Assembly (NCBI GenBank): GCA_029237695.1
Contig: CM055275.1
Coordinates: 4,342,160-4,406,159 of the forward strand
Length of the DNA: 64,000 bases
Direction of reading: 5' to 3'
Source: Conchocele bisecta
Lineage: Eukaryota > Mollusca > Bivalvia > Lucinida > Thyasiridae
Shown here one piece after another: positions 45,770 to 57,303 of the stretch (positions are counted from its first letter, which is position 1; every line of letters begins with the position of its first letter). The notes below the pieces were generated by a model, which did not search any database, was not told the origin of the DNA, and worked only from the letters and a program-made list of their open reading frames with translations. Position numbers and translations under genes: made by a program.

Positions 45770-46670
45770 AGTCAATATATCAGTCAGTCAATCCATCAAC
45801 CAACCAACCAATCAGTCAATCAAGCAGCCAACTAACCAACCAACCAACCAACCAACCAACCAACCAACCAACCAACCAACCAACCAACCAACCAACCAAC
45901 CAACCAACCAACCAACCAACCAACCAACCAACCAACCAACCAACCAACCAACCAACCAACCAACCACCTATCCAACCAACCATCCACCTATCCAACCAAC
46001 CAACCACCTATCCAACCAACCAACCAACTATCCAACCACCTATCCAACCAACCAACCACTTATCCAACCACATATCCAACCACTTATCCAACCACATATC
46101 CAACCAACCAACCACCTATCCAACCAACCATACACCTATCCAACCAACCAACCACCTATCCAACCAACCACCTATCCAACCAACCAACCAACTATCCAAC
46201 CAACCAACCACCTATACAACCAACCAACCACCTATCCAACCACCTATCCAACCAACCATCCACCTATCCAACCAACCAACCACCTATCCAACCAACCACC
46301 TATCCAACCAACCAACCGACTATCCAACCAACCAACCAGCTATCCAACCACCAAACCAAACCAAACCACCTATCCAGCAACCATCCACCTATCCAACAAC
46401 CACTATCCAGCCAACCTACCTATCCACCAAACCACCTATCCAACCAATCATCCACCTATCAAACCAACCATCCACCTATCCAACCATCCAACCAACCTCC
46501 TATCCAACCAACCAACCAACCAACCACCTATCCAACCACCTATCAAACAAACCATCCACCTATCCAACCAACCACATATCCAACCATCCAACCAACCTCC
46601 TATCCAACCAATCTAGATATAAAGTTTCTCAATATGAGCAACTAATCAATCTTCCAACCAACCATCTATC
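45770..46670. repeat. CCAA / TATCCAACCAACCACC array ending at a splice acceptor
   Basis: Pure CCAA at about 45,830-45,966, then a 16-24-bp higher-order unit tatccaaccaaccaacc to about 46,615. The end runs through accatctatcccccag, the acceptor of exon 46,677. The long open frame across the array is not a separate gene; its last part is the myosin exon. Confidence 0.95.
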
Positions 46671-46676
46671 CCCCAG

Positions 46677-46848
46677 GTATAACCTGTCCCACTGTGAGCA
46701 GTGGCTGAGAGACAACAAACTGCAGGAGTCTGGCGCGGGCTCCACCCTAGAACCGATCGTCCAGGCGTCACAGTTACTACAGGCCCGTAAAACCGAGGCG
46801 GACGTCGAGAGTGTTTGTGAAATGTGTTCAAAACTCACAGTCCCCCAG
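46677..46848 (+). CDS. Myo5: Myosin V exon, globular tail subdomain II
   Basis: The exon is 172 nt (1 + 57 codons), with acceptor accatctatcccccag and donor gtatgt. It reads [20 protein letters not shown] then [20 protein letters not shown] and later [14 protein letters not shown]. Vertebrate myosin Va has [20 protein letters not shown], then [20 protein letters not shown], then AICSMCNALTTAQ. The polypyrimidine tract of its acceptor sits at the very end of the CCAACC/TATCCAACC array, so the splice site may be made from array sequence. Confidence 0.98.
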
Positions 46849-46973
46849 GTATGTTGTGTTTCTGTGTGATTCACATACACGGTTTTTCTCTATCAATTTT
46901 TGTACAGCACAGAGAACCCCATTCAATTTATTTTTGTCGCGTTTGCTTTAGCAGAAGACATGACTATAGCAGA

Positions 46974-47160
46974 GCTCCAGTTAAGGTGCGTAATTTGGAG
47001 GTAAATTTCTTATTTCTCCATCAAAAATAGCAAGTTGGGAGTGCTTTAGAATCGTCTCGATGAGACGATTCTAAAGGACTCCCAGCTTGCCATTTTTGAT
47101 GAAGAAATAACAAAATTTCACCCCAAGTTGGACAAATTACGCACCTTAACTGGAGCTCTG
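46974..47160. mobile_element. Family G foldback element
   Basis: Ends agagctccagttaaggtgcg and cgcaccttaactggagctct; a near-perfect palindrome with centre gtctcgatgagac. Confidence 0.85.
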
Positions 47161-47661
47161 TATAGTCGCCGCTTTTTCCGTCGTTGTCGTCCGAAATATC
47201 AACATTGTTGTACAAGCTTCGTCATCATGGTATAACTTTAATATAACTTGACGGATTGCTTCCATATTTGGATGATTACGTCATACAAAATGACTGTCCT
47301 TTTATTTGAAATTTTTAACGTCTTCTTCTCGTGAACCGCTGGGCCAATGTTGGTCAAACTTCACAGGGATGGTGGGGGCATGTCAGATTTGTAAATTTGG
47401 AGGTCGTCGCCTAATCCAAGATGGCCGCTGTAGAAAAGTAGGTAATTTTTTTTAAAAATCTTCTTTACACGAACCGCCTGACAGAGTGGAACGAAACTTG
47501 ACAGGAACGATCAACAGTCAATGTTCCTTCAGAATTGTCAAAATGGTGACCCAAAAGGTCAAACCGGTATCTTTTTTATTCAAACAGCCTTTTCTCATTA
47601 ACCGCTTGGTCGATGCTGGCCAAATTTCATAGTTACATTTTTCAAATCGGAGATTGTCACA

Positions 47662-47811
47662 TAATCCAAGACGGCTGCCGTATAAAGTTGGACAAAATCT
47701 TTAAACAAGGTCTTCCCATTATAACCACCTGACTGGTAATCCAAGACGGCTGCCGTATAAAGTTGGACAAAATCTTTAAACAAGGTCTTCCCATTATAAC
47801 CACCTGACTGG
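47662..47811. repeat. Perfect 75-bp tandem duplication
   Basis: Two identical 75-bp copies start taatccaagacggctgccgt (47,662 and 47,737). It is therefore very recent, or an assembly effect. Confidence 0.95.
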
Positions 47812-47867
47812 TTTTGACAAAATATGAATAATGAATGTATAAAGCTCTCTCAGATTTACTTGCATAT

Positions 47868-48222
47868 AATTCCAGCACAAAAATATTTACACAATTCCCT
47901 AACATTTGATTGGCCCGTGGCAAGTCTGTCCAAAATTTATATCCCAGTAAACTCCCACGCCGAACTACTTTCCATAACCGTGAGGCGCAGTTAAAATAGT
48001 TCTTAAGAAAACGGAAAATAAACACATTTTCTTGATGAATTTATTTCAAATGCTGGAATTATAAGGAATGAATGGCCTTTTTGTGGAATTTATCGGGGAT
48101 ATAAACTTGGAAAAGTCGCGGGAATACTGAACGAGGCCTTCCGGCCTTCGTCCAGTATTCCCGCGACTTTTCCAAGTTTATACTCCGATAAATTCCACAA
48201 AAAGGCCATTCATTCCTATAAT
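47868..48222. mobile_element. Family K foldback element
   Basis: Arms as in the copy at 42,780; the centre is gaggccttccggccttcg, without the A tract. Confidence 0.8.
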
Positions 48223-48269
48223 ATATAATAACCGGGTGAGCGATTTAGGGCCACAATGGCCCTCTTGTG

Positions 48270-48478
48270 AGATTCTGTTTTCTATTTTTAGATTATGTGA
48301 TTCTATTTTTAGATTATGAAAATTCTATTTTTATATTATGTTTTCTATTTTTAGATTATGAAGATATTTTTTAGATTATGTTTTCTATTTTTAGATTATG
48401 AAGATTCTATTTTTAGGTTATGTTTTCTATTTTTAGATTATGAAGATTCTATTCTTAGTTTCTGTTTTCTATTTTTAG
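48270..48478. repeat. 20-22-bp minisatellite derived from a splice acceptor
   Basis: About ten units alternate attatgttttctatttttag with attatgaagattctattttt plus ag. The authentic junction is ctatttttag|ATTGTGAAGATTCT, so the repeat is the acceptor with the first exon bases. Confidence 0.93.
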
Positions 48479-48715
48479 ATTGTGAAGATTCTCAACCTGT
48501 ACACACCAGTTGACGAGTTCGAGGAGCGAGTGCCGATAGCTTTTATACGCAAGATCCAGCACCACCTTAAAACACGAGAGAACATGGACAACTCCCTTCT
48601 CATGAACCTCAAGTTCTCGTTCTCCGTGACTTTCCCGTTTAACCCATCAAACATTGCCCTAGAATCGGTGGAAGTGCCGCCACAGCTGCATTTAGCTTGC
48701 TTGTCGCGGCACTAG
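48479..48715 (+). CDS. Myo5: Myosin V last coding exon
   Basis: The exon has 78 codons plus a TAG stop, with acceptor ctatttttag at phase 0. It reads [20 protein letters not shown], then [20 protein letters not shown] and [20 protein letters not shown], ending LACLSRH. Vertebrate myosin Va has [20 protein letters not shown], then [20 protein letters not shown] and a C-terminus GFISRV, so the end is in the expected place and the tail is complete. The stop codon is the last triplet of the first copy of a 16-bp tandem duplication. Upstream is an array that repeats this exon's own acceptor. Confidence 0.97.
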   Translation: [78 protein letters not shown]

Positions 48716-48731
48716 CTTGTCGCGGCACTAG
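48700..48731 (+). repeat. 16-bp tandem duplication across the myosin stop codon
   Basis: cttgtcgcggcactag occurs twice (48,700-48,715 and 48,716-48,731). The TAG ending the first copy is the stop. Confidence 0.95.
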
Positions 48732-48819
48732 CCGGTGTGATGTTCCCATTTAGTGGTTAAATCAGCGCAAGTGCATGATAGCTCTCCCTCTTGCGTCAAC
48801 AGCCCCATGGTGCGTTAGT

Positions 48820-49185
48820 AGCCCTTCGACCGCTACACACAACAATTGTTGTCTGCTGTTGCTTTTATATCTTTCCTTATTTCTCAATAAAAACATGGTT
48901 TGACAGCACTTTAGAATCATTTCCATTGTAAAACCATGTTGTAAATTATTCTAAAGTGCTGTCAAAGCATGTTGTAAATTATTCTATTCTAAAGTGCTGT
49001 CAAAGCATGTTGTAAATTATTCTATTCTAAAGTGCTGGCAAAGCATGTTGTAAATTATTCTATTCTAAAGTGCTGGCAAAGCATGTTGTAAATTATTCTA
49101 AAGTGCTGTTGAAGCATGTTTTTGATGATAAAAATGGAAAATAAACAGCAGACGACAACAAATTAAGATAACGGTTAAGGGTTAA
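48820..49185. mobile_element. Family C MITE with expanded right arm
   Basis: A family C copy in which the segment aaagcatgttgtaaattatt plus ctattctaaagtgctg is tandemly repeated about four times. It holds the first AATAAA (48,886-48,891) after the myosin stop. Confidence 0.85.
48886..48891 (+). promoter_or_regulatory. Myo5: Candidate polyadenylation signal of myosin V
   Basis: AATAAA lies 171 bp after the stop codon and is the first in the 3' flank. It is a fixed part of family C, so it may be fortuitous. A longer 3' UTR is possible. Confidence 0.35.
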
Positions 49186-49841
49186 CTTCTGTCACATTCC
49201 CTTTCTTCAAATGTATGTAAGCTGGTCTGAACTTACATAATCAATCAATCAATCGTTCTTCTGTATCGTCGAAGCCCATACATAGTGACCGATTATTTGA
49301 ACCACCTCACTTCAAATGAGCGGTTGCAATACAGAATATGGTATCATAGTCCATATGACACTATTTAACGTGATAATGGGCTTTGGTTACATATTGTTTG
49401 TGTATTCGCACAAAATCATGCATTCCTGTCTCATTTCGTTGCCATTCCAGCTTATGTTAATTAGTGCTTATACTGCCGTTGTCTATTCAGACTCCACTGA
49501 TGAAAGGAACCTTGTAACCAGTGTAGTCGCTGATCAGGGCACACGCTATTCACCATTCGGTCTGTGATGTCGCCTTACTGTCGTCAGTAAATTGATCTGA
49601 TCATATATTGCATACATATTCGTGTTTCTAATGCGCTCTATTAATATCACACAATCGGATTGGCTGATGGTCATACATTACAGGTATATATTGTTGATGT
49701 ACGTAGAAAATTATTTGTGTGATCCGTCCGGTATGATCTGCGCAACCATCTTGTACTCCGGTACGATTTTCCAACTAGGCTCGATAAAATTTGCAAAACA
49801 GTAAAGGAGTGCATTAGAAATAGGTTAACCGCATTATAATT

Positions 49842-49920
49842 TTGAAATTTGCGGCGTATATCAGAAAATGATAGGTCGGAACAGATTTTCCGACCTATCA
49901 TTGTCGAGCCCGCTTGCGGA
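49842..49920. repeat. Short palindrome
   Basis: gataggtcggaa pairs with ttccgacctatc around cagatt. From 49,190 to 49,840 I see nothing else. Confidence 0.6.
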
Positions 49921-49952
49921 AAGCAAGACATAGTGATGACAATGATGTTCGG

Positions 49953-50393
49953 GTGTCCGTCCGTCCGTCCGTCCGTCCGTCCGTCCGTCCGTCAGTCTCC
50001 ATCCGTCCGTCCGTCCGGGCACACATTAGGGTACTTATGTGGCTTGCCCCACAGGGTTATGGACTTAGTAAAGGATAGGGTTGGTTACAATTAGCCACCT
50101 AAAAAATCCTTTTATGTGGCTAAAAATCGTTTTATGTGGCTAAAAATCGTTTTATGTGGCTAATATTTAACATGTGATAAGCCACATAAGTATAGTACTG
50201 TAAGAACGTCTGTCCGTCCATCCGTCCGAGCAACCAAGGGTGTAGAAGGGGCGGGCCATGGGGCGGAGCCTAACGCAAAAGAATCCTTTGCATTATTCCG
50301 TATGGCCCCTTATTCTATTCATTACAAGGGACCATCTCTTTGATCTAGAACAATGGAAATGGCCCTTTCTTCACTATTGGTGGGCCGTCCGTC
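49953..50393. repeat. Family N element plus the aaggggccat repeat
   Basis: CCGT array, family N body, short CCGT run, then the 12,309-type repeat: the same order of modules as near 11.5-12.45 kb. Confidence 0.75.
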
Positions 50394-50596
50394 CGTGTGT
50401 CCGTGCGTGCGTCTGTCCCAAATCTGCGTTAAAGTTTTTAAAAATACCATCAAATGCCTCGGCGGGCTCGACATGAGGGCCGCGGCCATCTGGTTTTCTG
50501 ATATACGCCACAAATTTCAAAATTGTAATACAGTTAACCCTATAGTGAAGTTATGTAAGGTCTACCAAGGTCTACATTTGATGCAATCGTTGTAAT

Positions 50597-51175
50597 GATT
50601 TAGCCCTTCCTACGCTGTTGACGGAAATTGCTGTCTGCTGTTTTTCATTTTTGCTTTAATTCTTAACAAAAAACTGGTTTTGACAGCACATGAGAATCGT
50701 CTCCACTGTAGACGATTCTCATGTACTGTGAAAACCAGGTTTTTGTCGAGAAATATTGAAAATAAAACATTTTCAGCAGACGACAACATTTAATTCAGCG
50801 TAGTAAGGGTTAATGTAGTGAAATACTCGTGTAAACCAGACACCCTGGGGGGTCCCTACGATGTCCAGTTTAGAGGTGTTTTCTCCACCGTATTTCACAC
50901 ATGAGCACGCTTCATTGAACATTTGTGGCCGTGACTGGAGAAATGGCGTTTATTGGTTTTTGTGACCAGTGCAGATCCAGATCAGCCTGCGCATCCGCGC
51001 AGTCTAATCAGGGTCCGCACTGTTCGCCATTCCATCCATGAATCAGCTGTCGTGCTTCTAACATGCAATATAGATTGTTATCAGGCTACAGGAGGGTATG
51101 GGTTATTTTATCATGAGCTACACTAGTAATAAATCCCATAAGCCCCATTTCTCCAGTCAAAGCCACATTTATGTG
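50597..51175. mobile_element. Family C2 MITE and family M copy
   Basis: C2 at 50,597-50,814 (ctacgctgttgacggaaatt; centre gtctccactgtagac); M at 50,930-51,175. Confidence 0.7.
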
Positions 51176-51352
51176 CTTTGTAATAATGAACAGACATTAT
51201 CATCAGAGATAGAGTACGTGAAACTCGTCGTTTATCGTTTTAACTCTAGTCCTATGTTTGTGTGTAGCTAGAAAGTAGATAGTGTGCTGGGAGAATTTGT
51301 TCTCCGTTATCTCGGAACATTTATGGACGGCCAAGCTGCTTTTCCTCTTGCA

Positions 51353-51950
51353 GGGATTCCGCTGGCGATCGCCACTTTCGCAATTGGCGATAAAAATAAA
51401 CAATTGGCGATAAAAAATTACAGTTTTCGAGAAAAGAAATCCAAAAACAAATATTTTTATTTTTTTATTTTTTTTTTTTATTTTTTTTTTCTCGAAAATT
51501 GTAATTTTTTAGCGCCATTGTTTTATTTTTTTTGAAGTGGCGATTTTTTTATTTTCCCCAGCGGAATCCCTGCTCTTGTATCGGGTAACCTGCCCTGTAT
51601 TGACCGAATACGTACTGACTGATAACATATTGTTGTATCAGGCACTGACCTGATACAAACATCCCGGTCACAAGAAAGTGATGACGTCACTTGACGTTAC
51701 CGAATGACGTCAGTGTAATGACTCAACGTAAACTAGTCCGCGTTCTGTCCATAGATGACGACGTCATCTGTGATCATTTTCGAGTACAACACGTTACCTG
51801 ATAAATAGAATACCAGGCTACTGTCTTTTGCTATAAAGTTTATCAGGCTCGGAAACAGTAGGAATTACGCTGCAAGCCTCGGAATTCCTACGCGTTTCCT
51901 AGCCTTACCTGATAAACTTCATATCAAAAGACACTAGCTTGGTATTCTCT
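51353..51950. mobile_element. Family J element and family I element
   Basis: J at 51,353-51,572 with ends cagggattccgctggcgatc and ccagcggaatccctg around a T-rich centre; I at 51,576-51,950. Confidence 0.75.
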
Positions 51951-52014
51951 ATATATCATCCATTTATGGACAGCCAAGCTGCTATACCCTTGTATGTATT
52001 CCGTGTCCCGACTG

Positions 52015-52380
52015 TATGTGTGACTGTGACTGGAGAAATGGGGCTTATGCCATTTGTGGTTACTGGAGAAATGGGGTTCCTGATCTGTGACTGGAGAAAT
52101 GGGGCTTATACCATTTGTGGCCAATCTTGCTCCTGATCTGTTACTGGAGAAATGGGGCTTTTGCCTTTTGTGGCCAGTCTAGCTCCTGATCTGTGATTGG
52201 CGAAATGGGGCTCCTGATCTGTGACTGGAGAAATGGGGCTTATGGCATTTGTAGCCAGTCTAGCTCCTGATCCAACACACTCTAGCATGGTGATAACGGT
52301 GAACAGTGCAGAACCTGATCAGACAGGCTGATCTGGGTGTTCACTGGTCACAACAGCCATGAGCCGAATATATCCATTCG
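52015..52380. repeat. Tandem cluster of family M end sequence
   Basis: gtgactggagaaatggggct recurs about five times at irregular spacing, with ctagctcctgatctg between copies. Confidence 0.75.
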
Positions 52381-52465
52381 GACATATTATTTGTTTACAC
52401 GGACATGATTTGTTTATACTTGTAACATCCGGAGCTTTTCATAAATGTTTTTTCTGATCCTTGCA

Positions 52466-53042
52466 AGGCGGAATTAGATTTTATCGTCTGCTGTTCATTT
52501 TTCATTTTTCTCAAAAACATGGTTTGACAACACTTGAGAGAATCATTTCCAATGGAAATGATTCTCTAAAGTGCTGTCAAACCATGCTTTTATCGAGAAG
52601 AAAGACAAACTATAAAACAGCAGATGTCAATTGTTGTTTCCGGCGGTCGGGTTAACGTGGTAGGATAACGTGCCATGATAACGTGCCACGGCGACGCATT
52701 CATATTAGTTGTTGATTTTGTTACTTGTTTGTGTATTTATACGTGCATTTGTGTATTTTGTGTACGTGCGACTTTAGTAGCAAAGTATACTTTGAGGGAG
52801 AAATTTTCAATTTTATGATAAATTTATTAATTTTTATTATACTGAATTTATTACATTATCACAGCCAATTTGGCTGTGATAATGTAATAAATTCAGTATA
52901 ATAATTCTGTATACTTTTAATCATGAAATATATGCATTTGTTAGTTCTATATAAAATAATGCATTTCAGGAAAAATAAATGATTACTCCCTCAAAGTATA
53001 CTTTGCTAGTAAAGTATACTTTGCAATTTTGATGAAATCGGC
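52466..53042. mobile_element. Family C MITE and family A MITE
   Basis: Diverged C at 52,466-52,656. A at about 52,770-53,042, lacking its extreme left end and followed by CAG. Confidence 0.75.
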
Positions 53043-53189
53043 TACAGATATCACATATGAGCTGGCAAATGTTCCAAATTCATTACATGGCTAGGATTAC
53101 TTCGTTGTTTCTGTTTTTTTGTACCACCTACATATATACTTATTGCGTGCATGCACAAAATTGCAGAACTTGTGGCATAAAATGGGCTT

Positions 53190-53960
53190 TTGCAGCTTTG
53201 GCCCCTTCCCCTAAAAGTAATAGGATTATGAATAATCGTAATCTCACATAAGGGGTATAACCGGATTCAACTCTCACATACAGGAAAGCCAATACGTGAG
53301 GGCAAACCAGGATCGTAATTGTTAAATTACCCATCGTGGGTGGCAGGTGTGAGTATGCGATGGGTAATCTAACAATCGGGGTTCATCCTTAACGGAATTC
53401 CGAATGGAGACCTGATTTGGCCCTCACATAAGTCTTTGGCATTTTGTATGTGACAGTTGAATCTGGTTATACCCCTTATGTGAATATTACGATTACTCCT
53501 AATCCTATTTTAGGGGAAGGGGCCAAGTGACTTGGTGTGGTATGGACCTGGCACCAGGTCAGGTTATTCTATTTTCAGGGCTGAATAATTTTTTTCTCTA
53601 TGTAAATATTCCGTTCTGATTTTTGGAGTTTCCCCCCAATGCAGCTGGTTAAAATGGGATCGAACCTGTTTGCCCGGCCTTACATGACTTTAGCTGTTGA
53701 TAGGCCGTTAAACCCCCCTTAACCCCTTCAACACCACAGGCCTGTATAGTGGTATTGGCAAAAAGTGTAGATCCAGATGAGCCGGCTCGTGACGAGCCGT
53801 CTCATCAGGATCTGCACTTTTTGAAAGTAATTTTCATAATTTTGAGAACAAAAACACCTCGTGTTCATAAATGGACTGGTCTGAAAATCATTTTGTGATG
53901 ATTGGAATGGGTTGCAAAATTAACATATCAAAATCCATTCCAGTTATTTAGGGGTGAAAT
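53190..53960. mobile_element. Head-to-head SINE-like elements, then a family D MITE
   Basis: A reversed SINE part (53,190-53,335) meets a full forward SINE (53,336-53,716, intact at its CTG site), followed by family D (53,720-53,960). Confidence 0.75.
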
Positions 53961-54179
53961 AAACAATGTTTAGCCCTTCGCGCCGTCGTTAACGCACCCC
54001 CCTAAATTAATTCCTGTGTACGGGCCTGCAAGTTTCCATTTGATGAGATTTATGAAACGAGTCGCACACAATTTATGCACCGAGCCTCTGGCGAGGTGAA
54101 TAAAATTGCGGACGAGTTATAAGTCTCCTATCAAAGGGAAACGAGTTTGAGATTCTGTTTATCACATAGCCCCGTGCAG

Positions 54180-54640
54180 GCACCGGGGCGGGATCAACTG
54201 ATCCTGAGAATAGTGCTGCAGTAGCCATTGCTTGTCGTAAAAGGCGACTAAACTGGCTTAACGATTGGGTTCATACTTTCCGGAACCCACTATACCGGAT
54301 TTGGCCCTCATGTACATTTTTGGCTTTTTTGTATGCGAGAGTTGAGTCCGGCTATGCCCCATATATAAAAGTAAGATTAGCGCTAATCCTATTACTTTTA
54401 GGGGATGGGATAAATGATGCTGGTGTGGCGAGGGCCTGGCACCAGATCAGGTTGTTCTAATTTCAGGACTGAATATATATTTTGATTGTAAATATTGAGT
54501 TCTGAAGTTGGGATTTACCCCCTCGGACAGGTGGATACGGGACACGACCCCGTTGACCCGTCTGCGTGTAGACTCCCTGAGGCTTGTACCTCTATGTCAG
54601 AAAAGCGGACGTTAAACCCTATTCACTCACTCACTCACTG
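54180..54640 (+). mobile_element. SINE-like element, ACTC-tailed subfamily
   Basis: Contains ttgcttgtcgtaaaaggcga, ggatttggccctcatgtaca and a tail aaaccctattcactcactca. The same element is inserted in reverse in the minisatellite at 63,073. Confidence 0.75.
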
Positions 54641-56290
54641 TTTATCACATGACTTCAGCCTCCAAAGAGCAGAAAACTTGGAGATAATAAGTTTCAGTGA
54701 GCAGACGCCGTCGACTATTTTTGCATATATTTGAAAATCTCCACAGAGAAAAATATTGCAGTAATTTAAATGAGTCACAGATGCTTCTAATGACGTCAAC
54801 GTCAAATCATCGTTGCTTTGTCGCGCCATTACGCACATCATTTGGAACATCTCTTATTTTATTCATTTGGCATAACATTGGCGCATAATACGAATACATA
54901 ATTTGAGTGAGGCGGCCAGCCAATCAAATGCGCTCCAGGTGTTATTAAACGCGTGTCATAAATGGGTTAAAACACACAATAACGAGGATTTCATGTGATA
55001 AACACGGCATAGACTGGATCTGGAAATGACCGACATATCAATTGGAGACGGGTGTGTTTTGTAGCATGCTTAGACAGCGAGACTATATACATGTATGTAT
55101 TCATTGTGCCATTGCTTTGCGAAATTGCTATATACAAATGTCTTGTCACATGTCTGTTGTTAGTGATCCCAGGCATGGGAGTGGAACACTATCCCCAATC
55201 CTGAAAATTTATTTGAGCAGCGGATTGCGCTGCGATTTGCTAGGGGGGTCTAGATGCTGTGCATCATTCTGAGGTATATTTATCATTAAATAGATCACAT
55301 TTTCCCCCCCAAAAAAAATAGGCTATAATTGGCAACATAATCCATTTCAATTTAAAATAATACTTGCAACAAGAAGTCAGTACATGTATAACAGGGATTC
55401 CGCTGGGGAAAATAAAAGAATCGCCACAAAATTGTAGATTTTTTATCGCCATTCTCAACGGATTTACAAGATTCACACAAGTGGTCCCTGGTACCTCAAA
55501 TCCGGATTTTCGGATTAATCCTGAAATTTCCCGAAATAATCCTGAAATTTCCCATGCCTGTGATCCATCACGAAAGTAAAATGTTACGATGTAATACATA
55601 ATTTTTCAGAATCATAATAGTTTTCATGTATACATGAAAACTATTCTGATTCTGAAAAGTTCTGTGAAAACGATACCCAAAACATATAATTCACAAATTT
55701 AAGAAAATATTTATGCTGTTACATTTCTATGTCCTACTATGATAGTGGAGGGGGCAGAAATGTCCTACCATGATATGATGGTGGAGGGGGCATCTAGTGT
55801 TACCCTTGTCTGTCTTTCACCAACTTTGTAACTCGTAAAACCTTTAAACCCTAATAGCTACAGACCTGAAACTTGGTATGTAGCTTCCTTATGACGAGTA
55901 GATGCGCAAGTAGATTTTTGATTCGACCCACAAGTCATGGATTATCTCCCCCTTTTCGACTTAGGATTTGGCAATTTTGCCTTGTAACTTTTAAACCGTA
56001 CTAGCTACAGACCTGAAACTTGGTATGTAGCTTCCTTATTGCTAGTCGATGTGCAGTTTATTTTGATTTTTGCTTTGACACTGAGCCATGGATTATCTCC
56101 CCCTTTTGGACTTGGAATTTTGCCTCATTTACTATCAAAGCGATGTGGGGCAACCGTGTTCTATGAACACATTTTCTAGTTATTAATTTATCTTTGATTG
56201 CACACACATGCCATCGATGTAATCCATTTTTGGGTTTTTAATTTTGGATTTTGAAAACAAAATGTTTTAATATTGAGAATGGTAATGGTA
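54641..56290. other. Mostly unassigned DNA with small repeats
   Basis: Family J fragment at 55,385-55,445, a short palindrome at 55,610-55,665 (ttttcatgtatacatgaaaa), and two ~140-bp tandem units at 55,837-56,120 (agctacagacctgaaacttg). No exon seen. Confidence 0.6.
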
Positions 56291-56294
56291 AATG

Positions 56295-57303
56295 GATCGC
56301 CGTTGCTAGTATGGACCCGACACCAGGTCAGGTTATTCTAATTTCAAGGCTGAATATATTTTTTCTCAATATAAATAAACTGTTCTGATTTTGGGATTTT
56401 CCACCCAGTGCAGCAGGTTAAATACGGGATCGAACCCGTTGACCCGGCCTTAATGACTGTTGATAGGCCGTTAAACACCAACAAAATATTGTTGCTTACG
56501 ATTTGTTGTCAGTGGCATATCGTGTTTAGCCTGTCCGTCTGTCAGTAGACAATTTTCCTTTTTGGCCGATTCTCTTGGCTCATTCTCGGTATACATCCAA
56601 ACCATCAAGTGCAACGTAAAAATGTGTGTAACGTAAAAATGTTCGCTGTCCCACCGAGCCATCCGCATTATGCCCCTTTTTCGACTCTGAAAATAATTTG
56701 TTCTCCAATTTTTTGTTCAACAGTGATGACATTTTGTTTTACAAACAATTTTCTAGTTTAGAATTTTGTTAGACATGTTGACAGACAACGGTTCAGACAC
56801 TTCACAAATGGCGTTCCTGAAGGTATTTAAACATTTATTACGGTATAATTCCAGCACAAAAATATTTACACAATTCCCTAACAATTCCCAAATCTCTGTC
56901 CAAAATTTATATCCCAGTAAACTCCCACGCCGAACTACTTTCCGTAACCGTGAGGCGCAGTTAAAATAATTCTTAAGAAAACGGAAAATAAACCCATTTT
57001 CTTGATGAATTTATTTCAAATGCTGGAATTATAAGGAATGAATGGCCTTTTTGTTGAATTTATCGGGGTATAAACTTGGAAAAGTCGCGGGAATACTGGA
57101 CGAAGGCCTTTTCAAATGCTGGAATTATAAGGAATGAATGGCCTTTTTGTTGAATTTATCAGGGATATAAACTTGGAAAAGTCGCGGGAATACTGGACCA
57201 AGGCCTTCTGGCCTTCGTCCAGTATTCCCGCGACTTTTCCAATATTCATTTGGATCCGTTTATACCCCGATAAATTCCACAAAAAGGCCATTCATTCCTA
57301 TAA
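56295..57303. mobile_element. SINE fragment and family K element with a duplicated segment
   Basis: SINE right half at 56,295-56,485. K at 56,838-57,303, in which the aatgctggaattataaggaa to tactggac segment occurs twice in tandem. Confidence 0.7.

Noticed and set aside
45568..46869. A 433-codon open frame rich in Asn-Gln-Pro-Thr
   Set aside because: It is the CCAACC array read through in frame. Its only real coding parts are the myosin exons at its two ends, and those are read in other frames or after splicing.
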